Source: UMGS1781 sp045650705
GTDB taxonomy: Bacteria > Bacillota > Clostridia > TANB77 > CAG-508
Length of the DNA: 24,519 nt
NCBI GenBank assembly: GCA_045650705.1
Contig: JAZRRK010000033.1
Location: forward strand, 1 to 24,519
Direction of reading: 5' to 3'
Made by a program: the position numbers and the translations under genes. The notes below the pieces were generated by a model that was not told the DNA's origin, made no database searches, and was given only the letters and a program-made list of their open reading frames with translations. Below, piece after piece: positions 6,864 to 14,072 of this stretch (positions are counted from its first letter, which is position 1; each line of letters opens with the position of its first letter).

Positions 6864-8474
6864 TTATTCTGTTATTTCTAATCTTGTAAATAATAATTCT
6901 ACTTCATTTATTTTTATGTCTCCAGATAAATTAATTGGATTCCAAGTAAATTCTGGTAAGCTTAACATTTTCTTTATTTTTAATGATGTGTTTGGCATAA
7001 ATGGTGCAATTAAGTTAGAAACATTTGCTATAATATATGTGCAAGTGTATGTTGTATTATTAAATTCGTTTATATCTTCTTTGCATTGTTTCCAAGGCTC
7101 TTTTTCATCATAATATTTGTTTGCATATCCTATATATTCAAATATTGTATCTATTGCAGCTTTTAATTCTGCCTTTTCAATTAAGTCGCCTACATTTTTG
7201 TATAAGTCTTCTGTCATTTTCTTTACATTTTCATCAACAGTTGCTTCTTTTATTATTCCATCAAACTTTTTATTTATAAATGATAAATTTCTATTTACAA
7301 AGTTTCCTAACATTCCTACTAAGAATTTATTATGTGCTTGCACAAATAGTTCTTCAGTAAAGTTCATGTCTTTTTTCTCTGGACCATTTGAAATCATGAA
7401 ATATCTTACACTGTCAACATCAAATCTTTCAACTAATTCATCTACTGTAACTAAATTTCCTTTACTCTTTGACATCTTTGTATCATTCATATTTACATAT
7501 CCACTTGATACTATATATTTAGGTAATTGATATCCTATATTCATTCCTAGTATAAGTGCAGGGAAAATTATCGTATGGAATGGAATATTATCTTTTCCAT
7601 GAACATAGTATGTTGATAAATTTTTATTGTCTTTACTAATAAATTTATCAAAATCTAATCCTCTTTCTTCTGCAACTCTTTTTGCTGTTGTTAAATATCC
7701 TAAAACAGCTTCAAACCATACATATATTCTCTTATCTTCATATCCATCTACTGGTACTTCTATACCCCATTCTAATTGTCTTGTTGCAGCTCTATCTATT
7801 AATCCATTATTTAAGAATTTTCTTGATTCTCCTACTGCCTGTTTTCTCCAATTTGCTTCACTATCTGTAATCAATTTTTCTATTTCTTCTTGAAATGCTG
7901 ATAATTTAAAATATAAATGTTTGTTATCTTTTTGTATTGTTGCTTCTCCACAATCTTTACAATGTTTATCTTTTACTTCATCTGCATTTAATGTTGTTAA
8001 ACAAGTATCACATTGTTCTCCTGTTGCTTCTCCTCCACATTTTGGACAAGTTCCTACAATTTCTCTATCTGATAAAAATTTATTACATTTATTACAATAA
8101 TCTTGTTTTACTGTTTTTTCATATATATACTCGTTATTTATAAGCATGTTAAAATATTCTTTTACTGTTTTTTTATGTTCATCGCAAAAAGTTGCTGTGT
8201 ACATATCATATTCAAATCCCATTGCATTAAAGCTATTAATAAATGCTTCATGATATCTTTTTGCTATTACTTCTGGGCTAACTCCTTCTTTAGTTGCCCT
8301 TTGTGTTATTGGTGTACCGTGAGAATCTGTACCAGATACATATATTACATTATCTCCATTTCCTCTAAAATATTTTGCTAATACATCTCCTGGCAAAAGT
8401 GCTGCTAAATGTCCTATATGCATAAAATAATTGGCATATGGCCATGCTCCTCCAATTAGTATATCTTTATTCAT
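6864..8474 (-). CDS. metG: Methionyl-tRNA synthetase
   Basis: Class I synthetase that charges tRNA-Met, needed for initiation and elongation. With the chosen start it has 536 residues. HIGH is at residues 19-22 and KMSKS at 333-337. Two zinc knuckles are visible: C127-x2-C130 with C143-x2-C146, and C155-x2-C158 with C172-x2-C175. This is the two-knuckle form. There is no C-terminal tRNA-binding (EMAP-like) domain; the protein ends after the anticodon-binding helices. The frame is open from an ATG at 8516, but the promoter predicts transcription starting at about 8518, and no ribosome binding site precedes 8516. AAGAAAGGA lies before the ATG at 8474, which starts the conserved MNKDILIGGAWPYAN. 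No T-box leader is present. Confidence 0.95.
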   Translation of the reverse strand: MNKDILIGGAWPYANYFMHIGHLAALLPGDVLAKYFRGNGDNVIYVSGTDSHGTPITQRATKEGVSPEVIAKRYHEAFINSFNAMGFEYDMYTATFCDEHKKTVKEYFNMLINNEYIYEKTVKQDYCNKCNKFLSDREIVGTCPKCGGEATGEQCDTCLTTLNADEVKDKHCKDCGEATIQKDNKHLYFKLSAFQEEIEKLITDSEANWRKQAVGESRKFLNNGLIDRAATRQLEWGIEVPVDGYEDKRIYVWFEAVLGYLTTAKRVAEERGLDFDKFISKDNKNLSTYYVHGKDNIPFHTIIFPALILGMNIGYQLPKYIVSSGYVNMNDTKMSKSKGNLVTVDELVERFDVDSVRYFMISNGPEKKDMNFTEELFVQAHNKFLVGMLGNFVNRNLSFINKKFDGIIKEATVDENVKKMTEDLYKNVGDLIEKAELKAAIDTIFEYIGYANKYYDEKEPWKQCKEDINEFNNTTYTCTYIIANVSNLIAPFMPNTSLKIKKMLSLPEFTWNPINLSGDIKINEVELLFTRLEITE

Positions 8475-8524
8475 AAATGATATCATTCCTTTCTTAGGTA
8501 CATCTACCTCTTTCATATTCTTTT

Positions 8525-8553
8525 ATTATAATAAAATTATTAATAAAAATCAA
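8525..8553 (-). promoter_or_regulatory. metG promoter
   Basis: On the minus strand TTGATT, a 17-base spacer, then TATAAT (8525-8530). The predicted start point is only about 2 bases before the ATG at 8516, which argues for the downstream start at 8474. Confidence 0.65.
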
Positions 8554-8563
8554 TATTTTAATC

Positions 8564-8600
8564 AAAAAAATCAGGAAAAATCATTGTTTTCCTGATTTTT
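8564..8600 (-). terminator. rnpB intrinsic terminator
   Basis: On the minus strand AATCAGGAAAA, a 6-base loop, TTTTCCTGATT and a run of seven T. It follows the RNase P RNA by about 12 bases. Confidence 0.88.
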
Positions 8601-8612
8601 AGCTACTTTATT

Positions 8613-8964
8613 AATGGAGCATATCTATAAGCCGGGTTCTGTCGAGAACAGCCATTTATCTAGTATATATATTGCTATATATCTCAAGCCACCAATTCAG
8701 AAGATGACGAGCAGTCTTAGCCTTCTTTTTAGGTGTTGCTCCGGATGGGGTTTACATTGACCTAATCTGTCTCCAGATTAGCGGTAAGCTCTTACCTCAC
8801 CTTTTCACCATTGCTCTAACTTAAGGTTAGGGCTGTTATTTTCTGTTGCACTTTCCTTAAGGTTTCCCTCACTGGACGTTATCCAGCATCCTTGCTCTAT
8901 GGAGCCCGGACTTTCCTCATATAAATCCTTGCGAATTTTATACGCGACTGTTCAATATGCTCTA
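8613..8964 (-). ncRNA. rnpB: RNase P RNA (bacterial type A)
   Basis: Catalytic RNA that removes 5' leaders from tRNA precursors. On the minus strand it carries the conserved GAGGAAAGTCCGGGCTCC near the 5' end, GCTGGATAACGTCCAGTGAGG, GTGCAACAGAAA, AAACCCCATCCGGAGCAA and the 3' segment ACAGAACCCGGCTTATAG. The terminal helix P1 is formed by GAGCATAT near 8955-8962 and ATATGCTC at 8617-8624, which fixes both ends. Length about 350 nt fits type A. The predicted transcription start at about 8964 agrees with the 5' end of P1. Confidence 0.96.
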
Positions 8965-8970
8965 TTTGTT

Positions 8971-8999
8971 ATTTTAAACTTTTTTTAGATTGTTGTCAA
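8971..8999 (-). promoter_or_regulatory. rnpB promoter
   Basis: TTGACA (8994-8999), 17-base spacer, TAAAAT (8971-8976) on the minus strand. The -35 box lies 3 bases from the stop codon of the upstream gene, leaving no room for a terminator of that gene. Confidence 0.85.
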
Positions 9000-9002
9000 G
9001 TT

Positions 9003-10940
9003 CTATTCTGAGTAAGTATGTTCAACGCCTTCTAGGCTATGGTCACAATAATTATGTTTACTACTATAATTATGTTCACAGTTGCTATATACATATCCGT
9101 CCTCACATTTAGTACAGTTAGGGTCATAAGTATATTCATCATTCGGACAAGTGCATAATAGCTCATAAACATAATCAGCTGGTTCGCAATCGCAGCCACT
9201 TCTGTACGTGTCAGTATCTCCCGAGCTATTACATGTGTCGCTTCCTGCTTCAATTAACGTTCCACAAGTAGTACAGTTATAATAATAATGCTCATGCGTA
9301 TGATCCGTATACGATACAGTATCCCAACAATCGCACTTAGTTTTTTCACCTTTACCATCACATTCAAGTGTATTTCCTGGGCAATTCGTACCAAAATCCA
9401 GTATTTCTGTACTTACAAGATTTTCATATATTTCTGCAACAGTTGTTGCATCATTATAATATGCAAACACTTGATAATAATATTTGCAATTTGAACTTAA
9501 TTCTTCAAGTTTTTGTGTTTTCTCTGTTCCAGAAGGCACATTCTGAATTTGTCTAGCATATCCTTCTCCATTTTCTAGTCCAGTCTTATCGTCATCAAAG
9601 CTAACTTGGTATTTTAGGGCATATCCCTTTTCACTTCTAGCTTTAACTTTTATATTTGCTGAATTTGTTGTTATATCTCCTGCCTCATATACTTCTATAA
9701 TTATATTATCTGTTACAACTTTTCCTGTAGCACTTCCAGTCTCTTTTCCATCTGTTACTCGTACTTCATAATTATAAGTTGTACCTTTTGTTAATCCTGT
9801 TATATCCCAGCTGTTTTTTGTATCTGGTCCATAAGTTTTTCCATTTACCTCTAAAGTATATGTTAGTGTATCCCCATCTGCATCTGTTCCAGTTGCTGTT
9901 ATTGTTGCTGTTGTAAATTTTTCATTACTTACTGATGTGGTAAGAGTTGGTGCTGTATTTTCTTTTAAAGTAATAACATTTGCTATATGATTGTCTGTTC
10001 CTCCTTTTCCGTCTGTTACTATAATCTCATATTGATAGTATGTGTCTGGCTCTAATCCTGTTACATTCCAAATACCATCACTTGATGTTAGTTTCTGCGT
10101 ACTTATCTCTAAAGTATAGGTTAAAGTATCGTTATCTGGATCTGTCGCTATTGCTGTTATTGTTGCTGTTGTTTCTGTTATATTTGTTTCTGAAACACTT
10201 TTTATTTCTGGTGGCTCATTTTTTTCTGCTGGTTCTGTTGTAAACTCTCCGTTTGAAGTAGCTGTTCCTCCTTTTTCATCTGTTACTGTAACTGTATATT
10301 CATATTTTGTATTTGCAGTTAAGTCTGATATATCCCAAGTATTCTCTGTTGAAGGACCATATGTTGTTTCATTATTGAAATATAAAGTATATGTTAGTGT
10401 ATCCCCATCTGCATCTGTTCCTGTTGCAATTATTGTTGCCGAATTTGTTGTTATGTTCTCTTCATTAGTTTCAAGTGTTGGATCATTATTGTCTGAGTCA
10501 TCACCTGTACCCCCATCTCCTGGTACTACAAATCCTTTTACCCCTGAAACTGACATTACCTTTATATATCCATCTTCGCCCCATTCTTTAATCTTTACCT
10601 CATATTTTCCATTTGGTATTATTTTTGCTTCTGATGTTAATAAATCTACAGTTTCTCCTGTTAATGAATCCACGTATTCTATTTTTAATTCTTTTTCATG
10701 GACTGCATTACTACTTCTAACTGTAGATATCAGCGATTTTACTGAACTTCCATTTACTTTTTCTCCTTCGTATTTTATGAATTGGGCATTATATGATTCT
10801 ATTGCCATTGTTTCTGCACTATCTTTTGCTTGTTGATTCACCGGGTCTATTGCTCTTATTACTATTATTCCTACTGTAATTAATAATATTGCTAATAATA
10901 TTGCTCCTGCGATTATTAGTGCTTTTGACGCATTTTCCAT
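9003..10940 (-). CDS. Prepilin-like protein with fibronectin-III-like repeats and Cys/His-rich tail
   Basis: A 645-residue protein of unknown function, probably membrane-anchored or assembled outside the cell. Residues 7-30 form a pilin-like hydrophobic helix (KALIIAGAILLAILLITVGI) in a Clostridia-typical ENASKALIIAGAILL start. A globular part follows (about 30-140), then an Asp/Gly linker. Four fibronectin-III-like modules come next (about 155-510), marked by repeated SATI-ATGTDADGDTLTYTL ... WDITGLT ... YEVRVTDGKG. The last 125 residues hold 15 cysteines and many histidines, ending CDHSLEGVEHTYSE, which suggests metal binding or disulfides (inference). AGGAGG precedes the ATG and a good promoter is at 11004-11032. 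It is homologous to the gene at 11412-12386, with a near-identical 123-bp segment. Confidence 0.85.
   Translation of the reverse strand: MENASKALIIAGAILLAILLITVGIIVIRAIDPVNQQAKDSAETMAIESYNAQFIKYEGEKVNGSSVKSLISTVRSSNAVHEKELKIEYVDSLTGETVDLLTSEAKIIPNGKYEVKIKEWGEDGYIKVMSVSGVKGFVVPGDGGTGDDSDNNDPTLETNEENITTNSATIIATGTDADGDTLTYTLYFNNETTYGPSTENTWDISDLTANTKYEYTVTVTDEKGGTATSNGEFTTEPAEKNEPPEIKSVSETNITETTATITAIATDPDNDTLTYTLEISTQKLTSSDGIWNVTGLEPDTYYQYEIIVTDGKGGTDNHIANVITLKENTAPTLTTSVSNEKFTTATITATGTDADGDTLTYTLEVNGKTYGPDTKNSWDITGLTKGTTYNYEVRVTDGKETGSATGKVVTDNIIIEVYEAGDITTNSANIKVKARSEKGYALKYQVSFDDDKTGLENGEGYARQIQNVPSGTEKTQKLEELSSNCKYYYQVFAYYNDATTVAEIYENLVSTEILDFGTNCPGNTLECDGKGEKTKCDCWDTVSYTDHTHEHYYYNCTTCGTLIEAGSDTCNSSGDTDTYRSGCDCEPADYVYELLCTCPNDEYTYDPNCTKCEDGYVYSNCEHNYSSKHNYCDHSLEGVEHTYSE
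9790..9912. repeat. 123-bp direct repeat, copy A
   Basis: Matches 11713-11835 at 122 of 123 positions by direct comparison. The single difference (CCCAG versus GCCAG) changes Asp to His in W(D/H)ITGL. It encodes the core of a fibronectin-III-like module. A shorter related copy is at about 10381-10440 inside the same gene. Confidence 0.9.
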
Positions 10941-11003
10941 ATCTTCGTCCTCCTTTGTCCTTATTTTTTCTTCCTTTATAAATCTCTATCTCTCTATATA
11001 TAA

Positions 11004-11032
11004 ATTATACTATTTTTGCATTATTTTGTAAA
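11004..11032 (-). promoter_or_regulatory. Promoter of the 9003-10940 gene
   Basis: On the minus strand TTTACA (11027-11032), 17-base spacer, TATAAT (11004-11009). It gives a leader of about 55 bases. Confidence 0.75.
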
Positions 11033-11090
11033 GTTTTTTTCTACTAAATTCGACTTTTTATTTAGATTCATTAGAGTTAATATTTGCTAA

Positions 11091-11147
11091 TAAAAATACC
11101 CACAAAGTGTTAGATTTTTGTCCAACATTTTTTTGGGGTATTTCAAA
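11091..11147 (-). terminator. Terminator after the frameshifted fibronectin-III gene
   Basis: On the minus strand AAATACCC pairs with GGGTATTT across a loop that contains a weaker inner stem (ATGTTGGA / TCTAACAC). TTATT follows. It separates 11174-12386 from the promoter of the next gene. The long loop makes it a moderate call. Confidence 0.5.
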
Positions 11148-11173
11148 AATATATTAATATTAACCTCAATTTT

Positions 11174-11411
11174 CTATTCTGTGTAAGTATGTTCAACACC
11201 ATCATAATTGTGTTCACAGTAGTAATGTTCACCAGAAAATCCATGTTCGCAATCAGTATAAATCCAACCATCAGAGCAACAACCCTCATGAATAGTGTGT
11301 GGATTTGAGTAACCATGTTCACAGTAGTCTACAATTATTGTTGAATCTTTATGAGCATCAGTGTGCCACTCATACTCTTCCCCAGGATCACAGTAAGTAC
11401 ATCCATGCGAC
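11174..11411 (-). pseudogene. Out-of-frame 3' part of the 11412-12386 gene (Cys/His-rich tail)
   Basis: Continues the upstream gene in another frame; the overlapping open frame reaches back to 11473 but its first residues are an out-of-frame reading of the upstream gene. The real tail starts at about HGESHGCTYC and ends CEHNYDGVEHTYTE, which aligns with CDHSLEGVEHTYSE at the end of the 9003-10940 protein. Seven cysteines and a C-E-H motif repeated three times are visible. Removing one base from the run of four G at 11420-11423 would join it to the upstream frame as CNTHGESHGC. There is no independent ribosome binding site. Either a genuine one-base insertion or an assembly error. Confidence 0.7.
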
Positions 11412-12386
11412 TCACCGTGGGGTATTACATGTATAGCAATAGTAGGTCCTGTCTCTCCAGTTATTCGTTTCACAGAAGTTGCACTTTATATAACCACTGT
11501 CTGATATTGTCTCTACAGTCCCAGGACAAGGTATTTCTTGAGTTCCACTACAGTAAGTACCTCCTGTACACTCATAGCTACTATATCCCCAACAATAAAT
11601 AGTATTTCCTGGGCAAGTAAAGTATTTTTTTGTTGCAGTAAAATATCCATTTTTCTCTACACTATCTGTTCCGTCTGTTACTGTTACTATATATAGATAT
11701 CTAGTTTTCTCTGTTAATCCTGTTATATGCCAGCTGTTTTTTGTATCTGGTCCATAAGTTTTTCCATTTACCTCTAAAGTATATGTTAGTGTATCCCCAT
11801 CTGCATCTGTTCCAGTTGCTGTTATTGTTGCTGTTTCTGCTGTTATATCTGTTACTTTTGTTGTAAGTTTTGGTATTTTATTCGCTAAAGTTTTTACTTT
11901 TCCTTTAACAAAATTTTGTGTTTCGCCATCTGATGCTGTAACTTCAAATTCATAATATGTATTATTTTTTAAGTTTGGTATGTCCCATGATACAATATTA
12001 TCATTATTTTCTTTTTGCTCATATGTAGTATCGCCTACTGTCAAATTAAAACTTAGTATTTCTTCTTCTGAGTTTTTACCTTTTACTGTTATTTTAAATG
12101 AATTTTTTGTAATATTGCTTGTAGTAGCTGTTAAAACTATAGTTGTGTTCTCATTTGTAGGACTTTGAATCGTTTCTCCCGGAACCTCTTCCCATGAATT
12201 TTGCATCTCTTTTTCTATTTCTTTATCAGTACCTATTTTTTCATTTGCCTTTGTAACTGTTTCTTCTGCTTTATCTATTAAAGTTCCATCTAAAGCAAAA
12301 TCTACTATTACAGCGGTTAAAATTAGTAATACTAATATTACAATTATTAAAGCAGCTAATGTTATTCCTTTGTTCTCCTTATACAT
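11412..12386 (-). CDS. Prepilin-like fibronectin-III protein, truncated by frameshift
   Basis: Paralogue of the 9003-10940 gene. From the ATG at 12384-12386 it begins MYKENKGITLAALIIVILVL, a typical prepilin leader with a possible cleavage site after the glycine. GGAG stands 9 bases upstream, which favours this start over the upstream TTG at 12413. After a short helical stem come two fibronectin-III-like modules, the second nearly identical in DNA to a module of the paralogue. A Cys-rich region begins TCPGNTIYCWGYSS. The frame stops at TGA (11412-11414), just after a CCCC run. The expected Cys/His tail continues in another frame down to 11174. Restored, the protein would have about 16 cysteines in its tail. 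Function unknown; surface display is inferred. Confidence 0.75.
   Translation of the reverse strand: MYKENKGITLAALIIVILVLLILTAVIVDFALDGTLIDKAEETVTKANEKIGTDKEIEKEMQNSWEEVPGETIQSPTNENTTIVLTATTSNITKNSFKITVKGKNSEEEILSFNLTVGDTTYEQKENNDNIVSWDIPNLKNNTYYEFEVTASDGETQNFVKGKVKTLANKIPKLTTKVTDITAETATITATGTDADGDTLTYTLEVNGKTYGPDTKNSWHITGLTEKTRYLYIVTVTDGTDSVEKNGYFTATKKYFTCPGNTIYCWGYSSYECTGGTYCSGTQEIPCPGTVETISDSGYIKCNFCETNNWRDRTYYCYTCNTPR
11713..11835. repeat. 123-bp direct repeat, copy B
   Basis: Second copy of 9790-9912, with one mismatch, 1923 bases away in the same orientation. Adjacent modules of the two genes are clearly diverged, so this segment was recently homogenised or duplicated. Confidence 0.9.
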
Positions 12387-12410
12387 ATTCATACACTCCC
12401 TAGTAATTTT

Positions 12411-12448
12411 CAAATAAGTGCAGACTAAAAATAGGCTGCACTTATTTG
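12411..12448 (-). terminator. 13-bp perfect hairpin after the parvulin gene
   Basis: CAAATAAGTGCAG / CTGCACTTATTTG with a 12-base loop, starting 2 bases after the stop of 12451-13467 and ending about 25 bases before the start of the next gene. The U-rich right arm suggests a terminator, but no separate U tract follows, so attenuation or an RNA-processing role is possible. Confidence 0.55.
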
Positions 12449-12450
12449 TT

Positions 12451-13467
12451 TTATGTATCTTCTTCTACTTCATACAATGAATCGCAATATGAGTCATATG
12501 CTTCTTTTATTGTTTCATCATATATTGTTAAATTTTTTTCTTTTCTAAATTCTACTAATAGTTTATATGTTATATTAGAATCTTCTGCTAATAAATCTTT
12601 TGATAATGTTTCAATTATTGAAGGACGTAATTCTTCCATTGTTGATGTTGCTATTTTATGAACTACATGGTATCCATAAGAAGTTTTAACTGGAGTTTTA
12701 CTATATTCTCCATCTTTTAAAGCTACTAATTCATCTACATAAGTTTGTTCTAATCCAGAATCTTGACCTTGATAACCTAATTCTTCATAAACAATTTTAT
12801 CTGCATATTCAGTTTTTACTTCTTCAAATGATTTTCCTTCATTTAATTTTCCTATTATTTCATTAGCTAAGGCTAATGCTTGTTCATCTGTAACTTCATC
12901 AGATATTTTTACTAACATATGTTCTGAGTCATATGTTTCTAGAGTATCTTTATTCTCATCATAATACTTTTGTACTGCACCTTCTTCTAACTTTTCTTCT
13001 AAGCAATCATATAAATATTTGCTTGTTTTCATTCTTATTCTTAATTCATCTAAAAATTCTTCATAATTATTAAATCCATTTCCAAACAAAAAGTCTTCTT
13101 CTGTTACTCCTGATGCTGCATAGTATGATATATAAGATTCTGCTTGCTCTTTTACTTGTTCTTCTTCCTTAGCTGTTAATTCATACATATCATCAAAAAT
13201 CACTCTGTCTATTTCATTTAAAAGAATTGATAATCCATCAATTTTTTTAGCTTTTTCATATATTGTATTAGTTATTATTGCTTCTCCATCTACTGTCGCT
13301 ACTGTTTCATCTCCATATTTTAATTTTGCCATACCTGCTGATGTTGCAAAATAATCCATTAAAAATCCTACTAGGCAGGTAATACCTACACCTAATACTA
13401 ATCCTATTATAACTGCTATAATAGTTTGTTTTGTTATAAGACTTTTCTTTTCTTTTTTTTCTTCCAT
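12451..13467 (-). CDS. Membrane-anchored parvulin-type peptidyl-prolyl isomerase (PrsA/SurA-like)
   Basis: Extracytoplasmic folding factor that isomerises prolyl bonds of exported proteins. With the ATG at 13465-13467 it has 338 residues. A basic N-terminus is followed by one transmembrane helix (about 13-36, TIIAVIIGLVLGVGITCLVGFL); no lipobox is present, so unlike PrsA it is anchored by a helix. A SurA_N-like helical region precedes the parvulin domain (about 175-275: SEHMLVKI, ELGYQGQDSGL, VDELVALKDGEYSKTPVKTSYGYHVVHKI). The frame is open from a TTG two codons upstream, but GAGAGGA lies 8 bases from the ATG and only 3 from the TTG. Placed between nrdG and a prepilin-like gene, it may help fold the surface proteins (inference). 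Confidence 0.88.
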   Translation of the reverse strand: MEEKKEKKSLITKQTIIAVIIGLVLGVGITCLVGFLMDYFATSAGMAKLKYGDETVATVDGEAIITNTIYEKAKKIDGLSILLNEIDRVIFDDMYELTAKEEEQVKEQAESYISYYAASGVTEEDFLFGNGFNNYEEFLDELRIRMKTSKYLYDCLEEKLEEGAVQKYYDENKDTLETYDSEHMLVKISDEVTDEQALALANEIIGKLNEGKSFEEVKTEYADKIVYEELGYQGQDSGLEQTYVDELVALKDGEYSKTPVKTSYGYHVVHKIATSTMEELRPSIIETLSKDLLAEDSNITYKLLVEFRKEKNLTIYDETIKEAYDSYCDSLYEVEEDT

Positions 13468-13537
13468 AATCAAAATCCTCTCTTATTTATAAAATATGTT
13501 TTATAATATATGCCTAACATTAAATTAATATTAAAAT

Positions 13538-14041
13538 TTATATTTTATATTCTATAAATTGATGTGTTTTTAAACTACTTTTTAAATCCAAAATTCTTTG
13601 ATTAGCTGAGCCTCTAAACTTTAGTCTTGGATCTTTTTGTTCTTGTTTAAATTGTCCATCTACTAATATGTCTATATCTTTAAGACAATTAGATGTTGTT
13701 TCATCATTTCTTGCTATTAATTCATCCAAAGTATATCCAGAATAACACCAAACATTAAAATCAGGTTTTATTGCTTTAACATCTTGTATAAATTTATGTA
13801 CCGATTTTATATTTTCTTTGCATAATGGTTCTCCACCGCTTATTGTTATTCCTTTTAAAATTGAATTACTTTTTATTCTTTCTAGTATTTCTTGTTCATT
13901 AAATTCTTGTCCATAATTAAAATCTTGTGCTTCTTTATTATGGCATCCAGGGCAGTGATGTGGGCAGCCACTCACAAATAGTACTGCTCTCCATCCTTCA
14001 CCGTTTGATATACTTTCATCATAAAATCCTGCTATTTTCAT
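13538..14041 (-). CDS. nrdG: NrdG, anaerobic ribonucleotide reductase activating enzyme
   Basis: Radical SAM enzyme that uses a 4Fe-4S cluster and S-adenosylmethionine to create the glycyl radical on NrdD under anaerobic conditions. 167 residues, normal for the family. The cluster motif C26-x3-C30-x2-C33 (CPHHCPGC) is present, and GITISGGEPL is the SAM-binding GGE motif. The frame is open from a GTG three codons upstream, but this GTG is part of the AAGGTG ribosome binding site, so the ATG at 14039-14041 is preferred. It starts 31 bases after nrdD and is surely co-transcribed with it. Confidence 0.95.
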   Translation of the reverse strand: MKIAGFYDESISNGEGWRAVLFVSGCPHHCPGCHNKEAQDFNYGQEFNEQEILERIKSNSILKGITISGGEPLCKENIKSVHKFIQDVKAIKPDFNVWCYSGYTLDELIARNDETTSNCLKDIDILVDGQFKQEQKDPRLKFRGSANQRILDLKSSLKTHQFIEYKI

Positions 14042-14072
14042 ATATATCACCTTGTCATTCTGTAATTATTAA

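Noticed and set aside
9003..9420. Cys/His-rich tails as further DGR variable regions
   Set aside because: No abrupt composition change, no hairpin at the stop codon, no C-type-lectin motif, and differences between paralogues are not A-limited.
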